A stretch of 64,000 nt of DNA from Rhodococcus sp. SGAir0479 (GCF_005484805.1 NZ_CP039432.1:3224001-3288000), one strand, 5' to 3'; shown: positions 55,753-64,000, counted from the stretch's first letter. Notes: generated by a model from the sequence alone, not told the origin. Numbers and translations: made by a program.

Positions 55753-56355
55753 TCAGACCACCGACGGGCGGTCGATGTCGGAGACGTCGGCGCCCGCCGC
55801 CTCGAGCCGGCGGAACAGTTCCTCGGTGCCGGCGCGCGAGGCGAACTGCAGCTCCGCGTCGGTGATCGGCACCGCCTGCAGCCAGGTGGTCACCTCGTCC
55901 TCGCGGTCCACCAGGATCTCGAGCGTGGCCCAGATGAACGGCACGACCAGCAGCACGTGCCGGGTGGATCGGCCGGGATCGGCGGCGTGAACGGCGTTGG
56001 GAACGATGGTGTTCGGGGTGACGTGCAGCGAGCCGGCGGCGACCTGGAACGCGCACTGCGCGAGGACGTCGGAGAGCAGCCGGTAGTCGGCACGGCCGAC
56101 GGTGATCAGCTCGGTGCGGATCGGGCGGCCGTCCTCGGTGGTGACGTTGGTGGGGTACCGGACCATGTCCAGCGTCGCGTACGACGCGTAGCCCGGGCCG
56201 GGGCAGCCGTCACCGACCGCGATCGACACCTCGTCCGGCTCCGCGCCGTCGTCGTCCGCGTCGACCGCGGCCCGGAACCGCAGCACCTGTGGCGGCACGC
56301 CGAAGACGTCGCCGATTCGGCGTGCCGCGGCCCGGACTTCCTCGCTGGCTTCCAT
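55753..56355 (-). CDS. Suppressor-of-fused domain protein
   Basis: A 200-residue protein matching the suppressor-of-fused (SUFU) domain found in bacteria: YASYATLDMVRYPTNVTTEDGRPIRTELITVGR, then FIWATLEILV and a C-terminal WLQAVPITDAELQFASRAGTEELFRRLE. In bacteria these domains occur near toxin-immunity or unknown genes; no toxin is seen here. There is no signal peptide. The ATG at 56355 has a TAGGCT box 7 nt upstream. It lies between fgd1 and pta on the same strand with its own promoter, so the place does not assign a function. Confidence 0.75.
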   Translation of the reverse strand: MEASEEVRAAARRIGDVFGVPPQVLRFRAAVDADDDGAEPDEVSIAVGDGCPGPGYASYATLDMVRYPTNVTTEDGRPIRTELITVGRADYRLLSDVLAQCAFQVAAGSLHVTPNTIVPNAVHAADPGRSTRHVLLVVPFIWATLEILVDREDEVTTWLQAVPITDAELQFASRAGTEELFRRLEAAGADVSDIDRPSVV

Positions 56356-56362
56356 GGGACCG

Positions 56363-56368
56363 AGCCTA
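56363..56368 (-). promoter_or_regulatory. Leaderless-type -10 box (TAGGCT) of the suppressor-of-fused gene
   Basis: The minus strand reads TAGGCT ending 7 nt before the ATG at 56355, 36 nt beyond the fgd1 stop. Confidence 0.55.
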
Positions 56369-56403
56369 GATGCCGACCCGGCGTCCGCCGGCGCCGACCG
56401 GGG

Positions 56404-57417
56404 TCAGGCCAGTGCGCGCAGGCGCGGCGCGAGATCGCGCTCGAAGAGGTCGAGGAACCGCTTCTGGTCGTGTCCGGGGGCGTGGAACACGAGGTGGTTG
56501 AGGCCTGCGTCGAGGTAGGGCTTGATCATCGCGACGGCCTCGTCGGGGTCGGAGGCGACGATCCACCGCTTGGCGACCTGCTCGATGGGCAGCGCGTCGG
56601 CGGCGGCCTCCATCTCGATCGGGTCGTCGATGCTGTGCTTCTGCTCCGCGGTGAGCGACAGCGGGGCCCAGAACCGGGTGTTCTCGAGCGCGGCGTCGGG
56701 GTCGGTGTCGTACGAGATCTTGATCTCGATCATGCGGTCGATGTCCGCGAAGTTGCGAGCCGCCTTCTCGGCACCCTCCTTCACCGCGGGAATCAGCTTC
56801 TCGGTGTACAGGTCCATGCCCTTGCCGGAGGTGCAGATGAAGCCGTCCCCCGCGCGGCCCGCGTAGCGCGCGACGACGGGGCCGCCGGCCGCGACGTACA
56901 CCGGGATGCCGCCCTCGGGCACGTCGTAGATGGAGGCGCCCTTGGTGGTGTAGTACTCGCCCTCGAAGTCGACGCGGTCGCCGGTCCACAGGTCACGCAT
57001 CAGCTGCACCGACTCGCGCAGGCGCGCGAACCGCTCCTTGAACTCGGGCCAGTCGCCCTTGTAGCCGGTGGCGATCTCGTTGAGCGCCTCGCCGGTGCCG
57101 ACACCGAGCATCACGCGTCCGGGGTAGAGGCAGCCCATGGTGGCGAAGGCCTGCGCCACGACCGCCGGGTTGTAGCGGAAGGTCGGCGTCATCACCGAGG
57201 TGCCCAGCTGCAGCCGCTGCGTGCGCTCGCCGACCGCGGTCATCCAGGCGATCGAGAACGGCGCGTGACCGCCCTTGTGCCGCCAGGGCTGGAAGTGGTC
57301 GCTGACGGTGACGCTGTCGAGACCGTGTTCCTCGGCCATCACGCCCAGCTCGACGAGGTCGCGCGGTCCGAACTGCTCCGCCGAGGCCTTCAAACCCAAC
57401 TTCAATCCCTGTACCAC
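56404..57417 (-). CDS. fgd1: F420-dependent glucose-6-phosphate dehydrogenase
   Basis: A 337-residue luciferase-like (LLM) TIM-barrel enzyme. It oxidises glucose 6-phosphate to 6-phosphogluconolactone and reduces cofactor F420, feeding F420H2 to many reductases. It follows mycobacterial Fgd1 closely: [36 protein letters not shown] with the catalytic His, [17 protein letters not shown] with the catalytic Glu and [17 protein letters not shown] with the phosphate-binding Lys. The GTG at 57417 has GGAG 5 nt upstream. Matches Rv0407. Confidence 0.97.
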   Translation of the reverse strand: MVQGLKLGLKASAEQFGPRDLVELGVMAEEHGLDSVTVSDHFQPWRHKGGHAPFSIAWMTAVGERTQRLQLGTSVMTPTFRYNPAVVAQAFATMGCLYPGRVMLGVGTGEALNEIATGYKGDWPEFKERFARLRESVQLMRDLWTGDRVDFEGEYYTTKGASIYDVPEGGIPVYVAAGGPVVARYAGRAGDGFICTSGKGMDLYTEKLIPAVKEGAEKAARNFADIDRMIEIKISYDTDPDAALENTRFWAPLSLTAEQKHSIDDPIEMEAAADALPIEQVAKRWIVASDPDEAVAMIKPYLDAGLNHLVFHAPGHDQKRFLDLFERDLAPRLRALA

Positions 57418-57604
57418 CGGTTCTCCGATCGTCTGCCAATGCGTCCGGTTCCGAGTATGCCCCGCGCGGGTCGCCGGCCGGGGAACGCGGCCGGACCGGT
57501 TACGCTCCCGCCCGGCGTACGCGCCCTCCGGGACGCACCGGACGAATTCGGCCCCCGCTGCGGCCACCGGCCGACGAACCGCTCCCCCGGCGCCGCCCCG
57601 CGGA

Positions 57605-57610
57605 TATGCT
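57605..57610 (+). promoter_or_regulatory. Candidate -10 box of the mycolyltransferase
   Basis: TATGCT about 58 nt before the ATG at 57668; the leader includes a GGAAGG ribosome site. Confidence 0.4.
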
Positions 57611-57667
57611 GAGCCGAACTCCGTTCAGCCCGAGGGCAATTGACGTGGAATCGGCGGAAGGTGCGCG

Positions 57668-58666
57668 ATGAGAAGCTCGAGAGCAACGTCCGGACGCCGG
57701 ATCCTCCACGTGCTCGGGCTGGTCGGCCTGCTCGTGATGACGATGCTGGGCGGAGCGCTCGGCGCGCAGGCCGCCCCCTCCGGCGCCGCGTACGTGGCCG
57801 GCACGGTTCAGGTGAGCGATCGGGTGACCCGGGTGCTGGTGTACTCGCCGTCCATGGACCGGGTCGTGCCCAGCGACGTCATCCACCCCGTCGGGGGCGG
57901 GCCGGCGCCCACGTTCTACCTGCTCACCGGCATCGGCGGCGGTGAGGACGGGATCTCGTGGTTCAACAACACCGAGGCCACGCAGTTCTTCGCCGACAAG
58001 CACGTCAACGTCGTGCTGCCCGTGGGCGGCAAGTACTCGATGTACACCGACTGGATGGCCGACGACCCGGTGCTGGGCCGCAACAAGTGGCAGACGTTCC
58101 TCACCCGGGAACTCCCGCCGGTGATCGATCGTGCGTTCGGCACCACCGGGGTCAACGCGATCGGCGGCGTGTCGATGGCCGCCGGTCCGGTGCTCGACCT
58201 GGCCGTCCAGGCGCCCGACGTCTACCGCGCGGTCGGCTCGTACAGCGGGTGCGCGGGCACGAGCGACGTCAACGGGCAGGCGATGGTCCGATCGATGGTG
58301 GAGCTGCGCGGTGGCGGCAACGTCAACAACATGTGGGGCGCCGGCGGCGGCCCGGCATGGATCGAGCACGACCCGGTGGTGCAGGCGGAACGATTGCGCG
58401 GCAAGGCGTTGTTCCTGTCCGCCGCTTCCGGGGTGCCGGGGGCCGTCGACCGTCTGGATCCGTTGCTCGCCATCCCGCAGGGCCTCGTGGGCGGGGCGCT
58501 GGAGTCGATCACGGCGCGGTGCACCGCGGTGATGGACGCCCGTCTGCGTTCGCTGGGGATCCCCGCGACCGTCGTCTACCGCGACGTCGGCAGCCACACG
58601 TGGGGCCTGTTCGAGGCCGAGATGCGGGACTCCTGGGCGGTGATCGGGCCGTCGATCGGCGCATGA
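57668..58666 (+). CDS. Antigen-85-type mycolyltransferase
   Basis: A 332-residue exported alpha/beta hydrolase. A twin-basic signal peptide (about 1-36, ending GAQAA) is followed by the esterase D/antigen 85 domain: QVSDRVTRVLVYSPSMDR, TFYLLTGIGGGEDGISWFN, DWMADDP, the nucleophile Ser169 in GGVSMAAGP and the catalytic His310 in GSHTWGLFEAEM. Such enzymes move mycolic acids from trehalose monomycolate onto arabinogalactan or trehalose in the cell wall. Several copies are usual in mycolata. ATG with GGAAGG upstream. Followed after 15 bp by a HAD phosphatase gene. Confidence 0.93.
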   Translation: MRSSRATSGRRILHVLGLVGLLVMTMLGGALGAQAAPSGAAYVAGTVQVSDRVTRVLVYSPSMDRVVPSDVIHPVGGGPAPTFYLLTGIGGGEDGISWFNNTEATQFFADKHVNVVLPVGGKYSMYTDWMADDPVLGRNKWQTFLTRELPPVIDRAFGTTGVNAIGGVSMAAGPVLDLAVQAPDVYRAVGSYSGCAGTSDVNGQAMVRSMVELRGGGNVNNMWGAGGGPAWIEHDPVVQAERLRGKALFLSAASGVPGAVDRLDPLLAIPQGLVGGALESITARCTAVMDARLRSLGIPATVVYRDVGSHTWGLFEAEMRDSWAVIGPSIGA

Positions 58667-58681
58667 GGCGATACTGGACCG

Positions 58682-59479
58682 GTGACGACGACGCGACCGG
58701 AGACCGGCTGGACCTACCTCATGGACATGGACGGCGTCCTGGTCCACGAGCAACACATCATCCCGGGCGCCGACGCGTTCCTCACCGAGCTGCAGGAGGC
58801 CGGCACCCCGTTCATCGTGCTGACGAACAACTCGATCCGGACACCGCGGGACCTGCGGGCGCGGCTGCTGCGCAGCGGGCTCGACATCCCCGAGAGCTCG
58901 ATCTGGACGTCGGCGCTGGCGACGGCGACCTTCCTGAGCAACCAGCGGCCGCACGGAAGTGCCTACGTGGTGGGCGAATCCGGTCTCACCACCGCGCTGC
59001 ACGAGATCGGCTACGTGCTCACCGACAACGACCCCGACTACGTCGTGCTCGGTGAGACGCGCACGTATTCGTTCGAGGCGATCACCACGGCGATCCGGCT
59101 GGTCGAGCGCGGTGCCCGGTTCATCGCGACCAACCCCGACGCCACGGGCCCCTCCCGCGAGGGCTCGCTGCCCGCGACCGGGTCGGTCGCCGCGCTCATC
59201 TCCCGGGCCACCGGCCGCGAGCCGTACTACGTGGGCAAACCGAACCCGTTGATGATGCGGTCCGCGCTGCGCGCGATCGGGGCGCACTCCGAGCACACGC
59301 TGATGATCGGCGACCGGATGGACACCGACGTCGTGTCGGGCCTCGAGGCCGGCCTGCAGACGATCCTCGTCCTCAGCGGCATCTCCACTCGGGAGAGCGT
59401 CGAGACCTTCCCGTACCGGCCGACGCTGGTGCTCGAGTCGGTGGCCGACCTGGTGGGGCGGACCGCCAATCCCTTCTGA
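58682..59479 (+). CDS. HAD-IIA family hydrolase (NagD-like)
   Basis: A 265-residue HAD-IIA phosphatase: motif I LMDMDGVLVHE (residues about 13-23), motif II VLTNNSIRTPRDL, substrate cap with GYVLTDNDPDYVVLGET, motif III VGKPNPLMMRSAL and motif IV MIGDRMDTDVVSGLEAGL. Relatives such as NagD act on ribonucleoside monophosphates or sugar phosphates; the substrate is not known here. The GTG start lies 15 bp after the mycolyltransferase stop; a GATACT sequence 6 nt upstream could drive it alone. Confidence 0.88.
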   Translation: MTTTRPETGWTYLMDMDGVLVHEQHIIPGADAFLTELQEAGTPFIVLTNNSIRTPRDLRARLLRSGLDIPESSIWTSALATATFLSNQRPHGSAYVVGESGLTTALHEIGYVLTDNDPDYVVLGETRTYSFEAITTAIRLVERGARFIATNPDATGPSREGSLPATGSVAALISRATGREPYYVGKPNPLMMRSALRAIGAHSEHTLMIGDRMDTDVVSGLEAGLQTILVLSGISTRESVETFPYRPTLVLESVADLVGRTANPF

Positions 59480-59490
59480 TCCGGCCCGGT

Positions 59491-60633
59491 TCACGCCACG
59501 GCCGCGTACACGGCCTCGATCAACCGGTGCGCGCGACGGTCACCGTCGAACCAGTCCCGCTTGAGGTTGGGGACGAACGCGAACGTGATCCCGTGCCCGG
59601 GATCGCCGAACCCGACCGCGCCGCCCGCCCCCGGATGTCCGAACGCGGCGGCCTGGGCCGGATCGGGCAGCTCGAAACTCTGTGCGGGCAGCATGAACCC
59701 GAGCGCGTACGCGGTGTCGGTGAGCAGCACCCGGTCCCGCCCCCGGACCTGCTCGCGCAGCGCGTAGTGCAGCGTCTCGGGCGTCAACGTCACCCCGAAG
59801 ACCAGGTCGCGGTAGAAGCGGGCCAGCCCGCGGGCCGTCGTCACCATGCCCGCCGCCGGCCACCCACCCCCGAGCAGTGCGGGATCGTTGTAGGAGGCAG
59901 GAGGATTGGACGTCGCCCGGAACAGCAACGAGCCGGGCGCGGAGTACGCGTCCCCGATCCGCGTGCGGGTCGCGACGTCGGTGAGCGGGGACGACGGCTC
60001 GCCGCGCCGCGGGGCGCTCACCCGCGCCGCCCGCGCGATCGTGCCGACCGGCGCACCGATCCACAGATCGCTGCCGAACTCGGCGCGCGCGAACTGCCCC
60101 ACGGTCATCCCGGTGTGCCGGCGCACCAGTTCCCCGATCAGCCAGCCGAACGTGAGCGCGTGGTAGCCGTGCGCCGTACCCGGCTCCCATTCGGGCGCCT
60201 GCGCCGCCAGTCGCTCGGCCATCGCGACGGGATCGCCGGCCTCCGCCACCGAGACCGGTCCGTCGAACGCCGGCAGACCGGCCCGGTGGGTGAGGATGTG
60301 CTCGACGGTGACGCCGCCCTTGTCGCGCCGCGCGAACTCGGGCCACCATTCGGCGACGGGGGCGTCGAGGGTCACGTACCCACGCTCGGCGAGCAGCAGC
60401 GCGGCGGCCGACGTCACCGCCTTGGTGCACGAGAACACCACGCACGGGGTGTCCCACGCCCACGCCCGGCCGGTGCGCCGATCGGCGACACCGCCCCACA
60501 GATCCACCACCGGCCGCCCGTCCGCGAACACCGCGACGGCCGCACCCAGGTTCTGTCCGTCGGCGAAGCTGTCCTCGAACACCTCGCGCACGCCGGCGAA
60601 CGCCGAATCACACTGACCCTGTACAGATGTCAT
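59491..60633 (-). CDS. Beta-lactamase-family serine hydrolase (esterase-like)
   Basis: A 380-residue penicillin-binding-protein-like serine hydrolase (family S12, EstB type). The nucleophile motif SCTK (Ser near residue 69) and the second motif Tyr in HGYHALTFGW near 157 are present, and HPGAGGAVGFGDP takes the third-motif place. There is no signal peptide, so it is more likely a cytoplasmic esterase than a resistance enzyme. The ATG at 60633 has GAGGTG upstream. Mycobacteria carry many relatives (Lip proteins). Confidence 0.88.
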   Translation of the reverse strand: MTSVQGQCDSAFAGVREVFEDSFADGQNLGAAVAVFADGRPVVDLWGGVADRRTGRAWAWDTPCVVFSCTKAVTSAAALLLAERGYVTLDAPVAEWWPEFARRDKGGVTVEHILTHRAGLPAFDGPVSVAEAGDPVAMAERLAAQAPEWEPGTAHGYHALTFGWLIGELVRRHTGMTVGQFARAEFGSDLWIGAPVGTIARAARVSAPRRGEPSSPLTDVATRTRIGDAYSAPGSLLFRATSNPPASYNDPALLGGGWPAAGMVTTARGLARFYRDLVFGVTLTPETLHYALREQVRGRDRVLLTDTAYALGFMLPAQSFELPDPAQAAAFGHPGAGGAVGFGDPGHGITFAFVPNLKRDWFDGDRRAHRLIEAVYAAVA

Positions 60634-60680
60634 GAACACCTCGAATCGGGTGTCCCCCCGCAGCGGCCCCCGATGCCAGG

Positions 60681-61613
60681 CTATTCCGCGCGGCGGGCGG
60701 GCGCGACCCCGACGGGCGCCGACGCCGGGAGCGACCGCGACGGCGGTGCCGCGGCCCGCACCACCGTGCCGTCGTCGACGACGCGGGCACCCCACGGCGC
60801 CAGGTGCTCCGACAGTTCGGACGTCGGCGGGTTGTAGTGACTCAGGTGCACGGCGACCACGTCGGTGCCGGCGACGACGGCGTCGGCCTCGCGCAGCGCC
60901 GCCAGGGTCCGCGGGAACGTCGTCAGGTCGTGGTGTCCGGCACCGAGATCGGTGCGGGCGCCGAACGTCTCCTCGAGGAACACCGCGTCGTACCGTGCGC
61001 CGCGGACGTCGGCGAGGGTGCGCGGCGGCAGCGGACCGGTGTCGGTGGCCCACAGCAGACGGCCGCCGTCGGCCGCGGCGACGTCGTACAGCACGCTGTC
61101 GCCGTCGCGGACCGCGGTGTGCGCGGCCTCCAGCACCCGGACGGTGTAGTCGTCCAACGCGATTCGGTCACCCGGGGCGACCGGGACGAACCGCACCGGG
61201 GCGTCGGGCGCCACCCAGTCACGGCACTGGTCGAGGGCCTCGGGCGGGCCCAGCACGTCGAGCGGCCGGTCGCCCTGCACCCAGGACCGGTACAGCAGCG
61301 CGGCCGGACCGACGTGATCGGGGTGCGCATGGGTGAACAGGATGTACCGGACCCGGTCGAGCGGGCGCCCGGCACGGACCGCGGCGCGCGGGACCTCGGG
61401 GCCGCAGTCGAGCAGCAGCACGTCGTCCACCAACGCCGCCGTCTGCCCGCGGACCTCGCCGCGCGCGGCGGCGGTGCGGCACGACGCGCATGTGCAGAAA
61501 GGATTGGGCCAGCCGTCGGCACTGCCGGTGCCCAGCAGGACTACCTCGATGACCCGTCCCCTCCCGTGCGCGCCCGGCCGAATGTCACATACGTTCAGTT
61601 CGACTGAACGCAT
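60681..61613 (-). CDS. PhnP-like metallo-beta-lactamase-fold hydrolase
   Basis: The domain begins VIEVVLLGTGSADGWPNPFCTCASC, where the three Cys of a structural zinc site as in PhnP appear, followed by VDDVLLLDCGPE, the dinuclear metal motif FTHAHPDHVG, WATDTG and a final HLSHYN. PhnP cuts cyclic phosphodiesters; the related actinobacterial group has no fixed substrate. The start is odd: the only ATG, GTG or TTG before the domain is the ATG at 61613, which gives 310 residues with about 20 unconserved ones and lies inside a 24-bp hairpin after metZ. A non-AUG start near 61550 after GGGAGGGG is an alternative. Confidence 0.82.
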   Translation of the reverse strand: MRSVELNVCDIRPGAHGRGRVIEVVLLGTGSADGWPNPFCTCASCRTAAARGEVRGQTAALVDDVLLLDCGPEVPRAAVRAGRPLDRVRYILFTHAHPDHVGPAALLYRSWVQGDRPLDVLGPPEALDQCRDWVAPDAPVRFVPVAPGDRIALDDYTVRVLEAAHTAVRDGDSVLYDVAAADGGRLLWATDTGPLPPRTLADVRGARYDAVFLEETFGARTDLGAGHHDLTTFPRTLAALREADAVVAGTDVVAVHLSHYNPPTSELSEHLAPWGARVVDDGTVVRAAAPPSRSLPASAPVGVAPARRAE

Positions 61614-61626
61614 GTGACATTCGGCC
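61576..61626 (-). terminator. 24-bp hairpin after metZ, covering the start codon of the next gene
   Basis: The arms 61576-61599 and 61603-61626 pair over 24 bp with a 3-nt loop. The single mismatch is G-U in minus-strand RNA but A-C in plus-strand RNA, so the structure is perfect only in the direction of metZ. It begins 10 nt after the metZ stop. It may end metZ transcription, control translation of the metallo-hydrolase, or bind a regulator as DNA. Confidence 0.75.
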
Positions 61627-61635
61627 ACACAATCG

Positions 61636-62871
61636 TCAGCGCAGCGCCTGCGCCAGATCCTCGAGCAGGTCCTCGGGATCCTCGAGTCCCACCGACAGTC
61701 GCACGACGCCGTCGGACAGCCCGATCGCCGCGCGCCCCTCCGGTCCCATCGCGCGGTGCGTGGTGGTGGCCGGATGGGTGATGAGCGACTTGGAGTCACC
61801 GAGATTGTTCGAGATGTCCACGATGCGAAGCTTGTTCAGCAGTTCGAACGCGCGCTTCTTGGCAGCGTCCTCTCCGCCTCCCGGCGGAGTTCCCAGTTCG
61901 AACGTGACGACCGTGCCGCCGCCGCTCATCTGCGACGTCGCCAGCTCGTACTGCGGATGCGACTCGAGGAACGGGTACTTGACCCAGCGCACCGACGCCT
62001 CGGACTCGAGGAACTGCGCGATCCGCAGCGCGCTGTCCACCGAGTGGCCCACACGCAGCGGCATCGTCTCGAGGCCCTTGAGGAGGGTGTGCGCGTTGAA
62101 CGGGCTCAGCGCCGGGCCGGTGTGCCGGATCAGCTGCTGCACCGGGCCGTCGATGTAGTCCTGCGGGCCCAGGATCGCACCGCCGAGGACGCGGCCCTGC
62201 CCGTCGATGTGCTTGGTGCCCGAGTACACGATGACGTCGGCGCCCAGGTCCAGGCTGCGCTGCAGCAGCGGGGTGGCGAAGACGTTGTCGAGCACCACCT
62301 TGGCGCCGGCGGCGTGCGCCATCTCCGACACCCTGCGGACGTCGACGAGGGTCTGCATGGGGTTGGACGGGGTCTCGAAGAACACGGCCGTGGTCGGCAC
62401 CGACAGCGCCTGCTCCCACTGGTCGAGGTCCTCGCCGTCGACGAACACGGTCTCGACGCCCCAGCGCGGCAGGATCTCGTTGCACACCACGAAGCACGAG
62501 CCGAACAGGCTGCGGGCCGCGACCAGCCGGTCGCCCTGGCCGAGCAGCGCAGCGAGCGCGGTGAACACCGCGGACATGCCCGACGCGGTGGCGTAGCAGC
62601 CCTCGGCGCCGTCGAGCAGGCGCAGCCGCTCCTCGAACATCTTCACGGTGGGGTTGCCGTAGCGGGAGTAGACGAAGTGGTCGACCTCGCCGGTGAACGC
62701 CTGTTCGGCGGCCTCGGCGGACTCGTACACGAATCCGGAGTTGAGGTAGATCGCCTCCGACGTCTCCTCGAAACCGGAGCGTAGCGTGCCGCCGCGGACG
62801 CCCAGCGTCGCCGGACGAACCGAGTCGGGAAGCTGCTTACGGAAGGACCCGCCCTGCGGGATGGCGCTCAC
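61636..62871 (-). CDS. metZ: O-succinylhomoserine sulfhydrylase MetZ
   Basis: A 411-residue PLP enzyme of the Cys/Met metabolism family. Key phrases: YSRYGNPTVKMFEERLRLLDGAEGCYATASGMSA, FFETPSNPM, VVLDNVFATPLLQRSLDLGADVIVYSGTKHIDGQG with the PLP-binding Lys, and LGDSKSLITHPATTTH. It forms homocysteine directly from O-succinylhomoserine and sulfide in methionine synthesis. The GTG at 62871 overlaps the rhodanese stop by 4 bp, an arrangement kept in mycobacteria (Rv0390-Rv0391), which hints that the rhodanese feeds sulfur to MetZ. Confidence 0.95.
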   Translation of the reverse strand: MSAIPQGGSFRKQLPDSVRPATLGVRGGTLRSGFEETSEAIYLNSGFVYESAEAAEQAFTGEVDHFVYSRYGNPTVKMFEERLRLLDGAEGCYATASGMSAVFTALAALLGQGDRLVAARSLFGSCFVVCNEILPRWGVETVFVDGEDLDQWEQALSVPTTAVFFETPSNPMQTLVDVRRVSEMAHAAGAKVVLDNVFATPLLQRSLDLGADVIVYSGTKHIDGQGRVLGGAILGPQDYIDGPVQQLIRHTGPALSPFNAHTLLKGLETMPLRVGHSVDSALRIAQFLESEASVRWVKYPFLESHPQYELATSQMSGGGTVVTFELGTPPGGGEDAAKKRAFELLNKLRIVDISNNLGDSKSLITHPATTTHRAMGPEGRAAIGLSDGVVRLSVGLEDPEDLLEDLAQALR

Positions 62872-63302
62872 GACTGCGTCCAGGGCAGGCCCGCGGCCCG
62901 CCAGCCGGAGGTGCCGCGGCGACCGTCGGCGCCCAGTCCGCCCTCGAATCCGTCGAGCACGTTGTAGGCGGGGCCGATGCCGGCGGCGGTCGCGGCGTCG
63001 GCCGCAGCGATCGAGCGCACGCCGGAACGACACAGGAAGATCACCGGCCGCGACGCCTCGTCATCCTCGGCACCGCCGACGATGCCGGCCTCGACGAGCT
63101 GGTCGACGAAGGACTCGTTGCGCGCACCCGTGGGGTAGCTCACCCATTCGATGAGCACGGTCCGGCGGTCGATGGACGACGTGTCGGGCACCCCGACGTA
63201 TCGCCATTCCGCGTCGGTCCGCACATCCACGAGCACGGCTTCCGGATGCTCGCGCAGCAGCTCCCAGGCTTGCTGCGGCGTTATGTCACCTGCGTAGCTC
63301 AC
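62868..63302 (-). CDS. Rhodanese-like sulfurtransferase
   Basis: A 144-residue single-domain rhodanese. The family start ITPQQAWELLREHPEAVLVDVRTDAEWRYVGVP is followed by the active-site loop FLCRSGVRS with the catalytic Cys and by NVLDGFEGGLGADGRRGTSGWRAAGLPW. It carries persulfide sulfur; coupling by overlap to metZ suggests a role in supplying reduced sulfur to homocysteine synthesis. The GTG at 63302 starts directly before the domain. No ribosome site is visible. Confidence 0.92.
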   Translation of the reverse strand: MSYAGDITPQQAWELLREHPEAVLVDVRTDAEWRYVGVPDTSSIDRRTVLIEWVSYPTGARNESFVDQLVEAGIVGGAEDDEASRPVIFLCRSGVRSIAAADAATAAGIGPAYNVLDGFEGGLGADGRRGTSGWRAAGLPWTQS

Positions 63303-63400
63303 CGCACCAGCTTTTCACAGCACCGAACGGGGCGTACCACGCGGATGCCGGAGAATCCGAGAACCTCGCGCCCGGGCGCGTCCGGGCGCGTGTCCCCGCG

Positions 63401-63823
63401 TCAGTCGCAGACGAGCCAGCGGTCGTCGCCCCGCACGAAGCGCCACGTCGCCGTCGCCTCACCCTTGCCGTCCTTCGCGTCGATCCGCACGTCGGCGGTG
63501 GCCTCGTCACCCTTGACCTGCTCGTTCGTGAGCGACACGACGGTCACTTCGCCCTCGCGTCCGGCCAGCGGCGAGCGGTCCTCGGCGAAGCCGTCGCACA
63601 CCATCCGGTCCACCGCTCCGGCGTCGTCGTTGTTGCTCGCGCGGACGAAATCGGACGCCGAGGCGTTGAGCTGGTCGGCCTCAGAACGGTTCTCGTCCGC
63701 CGGGGAGAGCCACGACGAGACGACAATTCCGATCATCACGATCGCGACTATTGACACGGCGAGGATGAAGGGCTTCGCCGTGGTCCGCGAGGGATCCTCG
63801 GGCGGCTCGTGCTGGTCGGTCAT
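63401..63823 (-). CDS. Rv0361-type single-pass membrane protein
   Basis: A 140-residue protein: a short cytoplasmic N-terminus (MTDQHEPPEDPSRTTAKP), one membrane helix (about 20-40) and an extracytoplasmic domain of about 95 residues with two Cys (RMVCDGF and the C-terminal WLVCD) that likely bond. The domain resembles the DUF4878/Rv0361 and Mce-associated SnoaL-like fold (EVTVVSLTNEQVKGDEATADVRI). Function unknown. The ATG at 63823 is chosen because the upstream open frame is Gly/Arg-rich noise. Confidence 0.8.
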   Translation of the reverse strand: MTDQHEPPEDPSRTTAKPFILAVSIVAIVMIGIVVSSWLSPADENRSEADQLNASASDFVRASNNDDAGAVDRMVCDGFAEDRSPLAGREGEVTVVSLTNEQVKGDEATADVRIDAKDGKGEATATWRFVRGDDRWLVCD

Positions 63824-64000
63824 ACCTGGGATTTTCCCGTGCCCGCCCCGGCCGTCACCACCGGGGTCCCGAACGAACCCGGCCACAAACGGCACTTGTG
63901 ACCACCCAAACTCGAGCGTGGTACCCCGCGTCACCTCACCCACGGAGCATGGAGTGTCCGCCTCCCGCGGGTTCTAGCATGAAGGCAGGAGACGCCGAGT
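63824..64000. other. Intergenic end of window, promoter region of an off-window gene
   Basis: No gene starts in these 177 bases. A TAGCAT box at 63975-63980 followed by GGCAGGAG suggests the promoter and ribosome site of a plus-strand gene just beyond the edge. Confidence 0.3.

Overview
The window is about 64 kb of GC-rich (roughly 70%) chromosomal DNA from a mycolic-acid-containing actinomycete, most likely Rhodococcus or a close Nocardiaceae relative. The evidence is the gene content (F420-dependent glucose-6-phosphate dehydrogenase, an antigen-85-type mycolyltransferase, PknG with GlnX and GlnH, a Cdc48-like AAA ATPase, MetZ) and the gene order. From memory, the backbone matches the Mycobacterium tuberculosis interval Rv0440 (groEL2) to Rv0390 (rhodanese), read here with descending Rv numbers and conserved relative strands. 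No tRNA, rRNA, CRISPR array, insertion sequence or phage gene was seen.

Layout. 0-5.7 kb: a partial secreted protein, a tandem Lrp-type regulator overlapping a prolyl oligopeptidase, a 46-residue signal-less peptide, an alpha/beta hydrolase and a PspC protein. 5.8-7.6 kb: groL2 with two CIRCE operators. 7.7-16.3 kb: a secreted protein, a HAD phosphatase, an SRPBCC protein, the phosphatidylethanolamine pair psd-pssA, the Cdc48-like ATPase, an isocitrate-lyase-fold protein, a membrane protein and a NUDIX hydrolase. 16.4-22.6 kb: a six-gene Mrp/Mnh Na+/H+ antiporter operon with fused A and B subunits. 22.6-31.3 kb: PAP2 membrane protein, YbdK-type ligase, sodC, LytR_C and DUF3263 proteins, def, a lone SH3-like domain, xthA, two tandem GNAT acetyltransferases and a Ser/Gly-rich secreted protein. 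31.4-40.5 kb: thiamine genes (thiD, and thiO-thiS-thiG under a TPP riboswitch, divergent from thiE), with a class III cyclase, an LpqL-like aminopeptidase, an ABC exporter and a pentapeptide-repeat protein between them. 40.5-45.8 kb: a lipoprotein and GT87 pair, a divergent HxlR regulator and MFS exporter, a PNPOx-like protein and a NUDIX protein fused to a PIN/NYN-like domain. 45.9-50.5 kb: glnX-glnH-pknG, an amino-acid-sensing module that controls carbon/nitrogen balance. 50.6-57.4 kb: ctaD, the pta-ackA acetate switch, a suppressor-of-fused protein and fgd1. 57.6-64 kb: mycolyltransferase, NagD-like phosphatase, serine hydrolase, PhnP-like metallo-hydrolase, metZ with an overlapping rhodanese, and an Rv0361-type membrane protein.

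Two sequence-level signals stand out. First, at least fifteen genes have a TANNNT box ending 6-8 nt (thirteen of them exactly 7 nt) before the start codon and no Shine-Dalgarno, the geometry of leaderless transcripts; this fixed several start codons. Second, there are several elaborate inverted repeats: a 63-bp nested dyad that includes the start codon of the MFS exporter, a 24-bp hairpin after metZ that swallows the only usable start codon of the next gene, and a groL terminator with a triplicated arm. The accessory content is modest; this is mostly a conserved core region with lineage-specific insertions (Mrp operon, ctaD, ABC exporter, HxlR/MFS).
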